From the NCBI GenBank assembly GCA_026398575.1, contig JAPLSP010000611.1, positions 1 to 7,544 on the forward strand: a DNA stretch of 7,544 bases. The letters are read 5' to 3'. The notes beneath the pieces are model-generated. The model saw nothing but the letters and a program-made list of their open reading frames with translations, ran no database searches and was not told the DNA's origin. Shown piece after piece: positions 5,270 through 7,544 of the stretch (positions are counted from its first letter, which is position 1; the number at the start of each line of letters is the position of its first letter). Origin of the DNA: Candidatus Sumerlaeota bacterium. Its GTDB lineage: Bacteria > Sumerlaeota > Sumerlaeia > JADFCT01. Position numbers and translations under genes: made by a program.

Positions 5270-7396
5270 ATGACACGGAAAGCAATGACATCTTGGTGCT
5301 TGGTTGCCTGTCTGTTGATCTTGTCGCCTGCAGCGAGTCTGCGCGCCGCCGAGGCCAATCTTGACGACATCATCCAGGAACTAAAAGGCGAGGCGCCGGC
5401 CAAACCGCATTCGCCGGAGGAGCTGCAGGCGGCCTACGCGAAAATCATTGACGGCCTCATGCCCGGCCTGAGCGCAGAGGATATGAAAACGCAAGGCGAG
5501 GCGCAGCAGACGCTACAGAAATTATCTTTCCGCGCCGGGCGCCCCGACGCCGAGAATGAGCGCGCCGCCATCTCGAAGGCGATGGGCGCAAAACTCAAAT
5601 CCGATATTCCAGCCGCTGCGCGCGTGTGGATCATCCGCGAAATGGAACGCTGTGGCCGCGTTGAAGCCGTTGAAGCGCTGGCCACGGCGATGAACGACAA
5701 AGACCCGCTTGTGCGCGAAACCGCCCGGCGTGCACTGCAGAAAAATCCTTCGCCCGAAGCGGCGCAGGCCTTGCGCAAAGCATTGAACGAAGCCGGCGAT
5801 GCGCCGTGGCGCGCGTCGTTGATAGATGCGCTGGGCTTTCGGCGCGAGGCGCAGGACGCCGCGCTGTTTCAGAAAGAGGCGTCGAGCGCGGACGAAGCGG
5901 TTCGCATGGCGGCAGTCCGGGCGCTCGGACGCACAGGCGACAAATCCGCCGCCGACGTGATCGCCGCCGCCGCAACCAAAGGTTCCGACCTGTCCAAGAA
6001 GATCGCAACAGACGCCCTGGTATCGCTCGCCGACCACGTCGCGCAAAGTGACAAACCCGCTGCGATTGATATCTATCGCAAGATGATTGCCGGTGGTCCG
6101 GCGCATCTCAAGTGCGCGGGATTGCTGGGATTGGGACGCACAGCGGGTGAAGCCGAAATGAAAACGCTGCTGGAGGCCATGTCCGATCCTGAACGCGAAG
6201 TCTGCGGCGCCGCCGTCGAGGCGCTGACGCCGCTTGGGTCCCCGCAGATAACTCAGGCAATGATCGAACGCAGCAAAACACTCTCGCCCGACGCCCGCGG
6301 GATTGTCATCGCCGGTCTCGGGCGGCGCGGCGACAAAGCCGCCTTGCCGGCGTGTCTGGAGGCGGCCGCGCTTCAGGCGCCGTCGCCCGAAGCCGCGGCG
6401 CTGGTTCGCATCGCGGCTTACCGCGCTCTCGGCGCGCTGGGGGACGCCTCCGTCGCAGTGACGCTTCTCAAAGCCGCCGCCGCGTCCAAAGGCGAAGAGC
6501 AGACGGTCGCGCGCGAAGTCTTGGGCAATATGCGCGCCGCCGTGGCCGCCGTCCCCGATATTCTGAAATTGGCGGAAGGCCCGGATGCCGCCACGCGCTC
6601 CGAAGCCTATCTCGCGCTGGGCGTCTTGTGCGGCGGCGACAGGCTTGGCGCGGTTATTGCCTTACTGATGAAGACAGACAAAGACAGCGACCGCGACCAG
6701 CTTTCCAAGGCCATCGGCGCAGTTGCCGCGCGCGTGAGCGATTCCGAGCGCCGCGCCGCGCCGGTGTTGGAGGCCCTTAAAAGCGCCACGGGTCCCGCGC
6801 AGATTGCCCTGATCGCCTCGCTGGCGCGCATCGGTGGAGAAAAATCCTTGGCGGCGGCGCGCAGCTATCTGGCGAACTCCGATTCAAAAATTCGCGAGGC
6901 CGCCGTGCGCGCCCTCTCTGATTGGATTGATCCCGAAGCGATGCCGGACTTGCTTTCTATGGCCAAAGGCGGCGTGGCAGGCCTCGAAGAAAAACATCAA
7001 ATACTCGCTCTTCGCGGCTATATCCGGCTGATTGGAGTCTCAACGACGAAAAAAGAAAAAAGGAGCGCGCTGGAGCTCTATGCCGAGGCCTTGACTTTGG
7101 CCAAGCGCCCTGAAGAAATTCGAATGGCGCTGGGTCCGCTTGGCGACATCAAGGATGCGAAAGTTTTCGATCTGCTCTTGCCCGCTCTGTCGAATCCCGC
7201 CGTCGCCGAAGAGGCTTCGGCCGCCGCGGTGAAGGTGGCCAAAACCACAAATGAAAAGAAGGCGCCCGAATCCTTCGAACAGGCGATGATCAAAGTTTTG
7301 GAGGTCGCGAAAAAAGCGGACACGCGCAAGCAGGCCGAAGAAGCGCTGGCCAAAATCCAGAACGCCAAACCCAAATCGCCCGCGCCGAAGAAGTAA
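5270..7396 (+). CDS. Exported HEAT-repeat protein, function unknown
   Basis: This 708-residue protein is almost wholly alpha-helical repeats and probably serves as a scaffold or binding surface in the periplasm or outside the cell. No catalytic motif is seen. Residues 1-26 form a signal peptide with likely cleavage LRA|AEA; LVAC at 11-14 resembles a lipobox but sits in the middle of the hydrophobic stretch, so a lipoprotein is less likely. Residues ~27-115 are a helical, charged lead-in. HEAT or PBS-lyase-like units follow, with hallmark helices such as DPLVRETARRAL (145-156), EAVRMAAVRALGRTGDKSAA (209-228), VRIAAYRALGALGDASVA (379-396) and SKIREAAVRAL (539-549), and weaker units to ~640. The C-terminus is Lys/Ala/Pro-rich (~660-708), ending PKSPAPKK. 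Similar exported HEAT proteins are common in planctomycetes and relatives, but I cannot tie this one to a named family. It is 65 bases after cysM and may be co-transcribed with it. The gene's composition matches its neighbours. Confidence 0.85.
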   Translation: MTRKAMTSWCLVACLLILSPAASLRAAEANLDDIIQELKGEAPAKPHSPEELQAAYAKIIDGLMPGLSAEDMKTQGEAQQTLQKLSFRAGRPDAENERAAISKAMGAKLKSDIPAAARVWIIREMERCGRVEAVEALATAMNDKDPLVRETARRALQKNPSPEAAQALRKALNEAGDAPWRASLIDALGFRREAQDAALFQKEASSADEAVRMAAVRALGRTGDKSAADVIAAAATKGSDLSKKIATDALVSLADHVAQSDKPAAIDIYRKMIAGGPAHLKCAGLLGLGRTAGEAEMKTLLEAMSDPEREVCGAAVEALTPLGSPQITQAMIERSKTLSPDARGIVIAGLGRRGDKAALPACLEAAALQAPSPEAAALVRIAAYRALGALGDASVAVTLLKAAAASKGEEQTVAREVLGNMRAAVAAVPDILKLAEGPDAATRSEAYLALGVLCGGDRLGAVIALLMKTDKDSDRDQLSKAIGAVAARVSDSERRAAPVLEALKSATGPAQIALIASLARIGGEKSLAAARSYLANSDSKIREAAVRALSDWIDPEAMPDLLSMAKGGVAGLEEKHQILALRGYIRLIGVSTTKKEKRSALELYAEALTLAKRPEEIRMALGPLGDIKDAKVFDLLLPALSNPAVAEEASAAAVKVAKTTNEKKAPESFEQAMIKVLEVAKKADTRKQAEEALAKIQNAKPKSPAPKK

Positions 7397-7502
7397 AAGA
7401 CATCAGGCTGTGGTTTCCCTTGTGCGCCATAGTCATATTCGCTAATACCATAACATGAAATCATTGCGATTATTCATGCCAAAGAAAAAGACTCATGCGG
7501 AT

Positions 7503-7544
7503 AAGAGCGGCGCCAGCTTTTGGAGTAAGGTGGCTTGCCGCCTT
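7503..7544. repeat. Imperfect inverted repeat, cut by the window's right edge
   Basis: GCGGC (7507-7511) pairs with GCCGC (7537-7541), GCCA (7512-7515) with TGGC (7531-7534), and AAG (7503-7505) with CTT (7542-7544). The mismatches are a one-base and a two-base bulge, and the loop is 15 bases containing TTTTGGAGT. The overall string resembles a dispersed repeat I recall from Verrucomicrobia and Planctomycetes (GCGGCGTCAAGC...TTTGGAGT...GGTGGCTTG), but this is from memory. A frame from the ATG at 7455 runs through it to the edge, without a ribosome binding site. The stretch 7397-7502 shows no clear terminator or promoter. Confidence 0.55.

Noticed and set aside
5280..5311. Lipoprotein signal in the HEAT protein (LVAC at residues 11-14)
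   Set aside because: The Cys lies in the middle of the hydrophobic segment rather than at its end, and a standard AxA-type cleavage site (LRA|AEA) follows.
7455..7544. Start of a new gene at the right edge (frame from the ATG at 7455, or from 7476)
   Set aside because: Neither ATG has a ribosome binding site, and most of the peptide is encoded by the inverted repeat. With only 30 codons visible it cannot be supported, though the flank could change this.

Overview
The window is GC-rich bacterial DNA (near 60% by eye, not counted). It carries four genes, all on the + strand, with no rRNA, tRNA, CRISPR array, transposase or phage gene. Three features suggest a polysaccharide-degrading member of the PVC group or a neighbouring phylum (Verrucomicrobia/Kiritimatiellae, Lentisphaerae, Planctomycetes, Sumerlaeota-like): a secreted-type sulfatase beside an alpha-L-fucosidase, a large exported HEAT-repeat protein, and short degenerate repeats in the gaps. 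This assignment rests on recalled family distribution and no search was run.

Layout. (1) 1-1058: the 3' part of a type I sulfatase; its catalytic Cys/Ser motif lies upstream of the window. (2) 1189-3954: a 921-residue exported protein with two diverged GH29 fucosidase domains on either side of an F5/8-type (CBM32-like) sugar-binding domain. (3) 3955-4295: a 341-base gap without a gene, holding two perfect hairpins, an ATCCGTG repeat pair, a 12-bp tandem duplication and an AT-rich stretch. (4) 4296-5204: a cysteine synthase of the CysM type. (5) 5270-7396: an exported alpha-helical HEAT-repeat protein of unknown function. (6) 7397-7544: a gap ending in an imperfect inverted repeat cut by the window edge.

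How the genes may work together. Sulfatase and fucosidase fit stepwise removal of sulfate and fucose from sulfated fucans or fucosylated glycans, outside the cytoplasm. The cysteine synthase is a cytoplasmic housekeeping enzyme; a link to the released sulfate is only a guess. The HEAT protein has no visible catalytic motif.

Most worth a second look: the double-catalytic GH29 architecture, in which both domains lack the His expected in the first active-site motif (Cys in one, Asn in the other), and the presence of a different short repeat in every intergenic gap. I found no convincing new defence, mobile or regulatory system.
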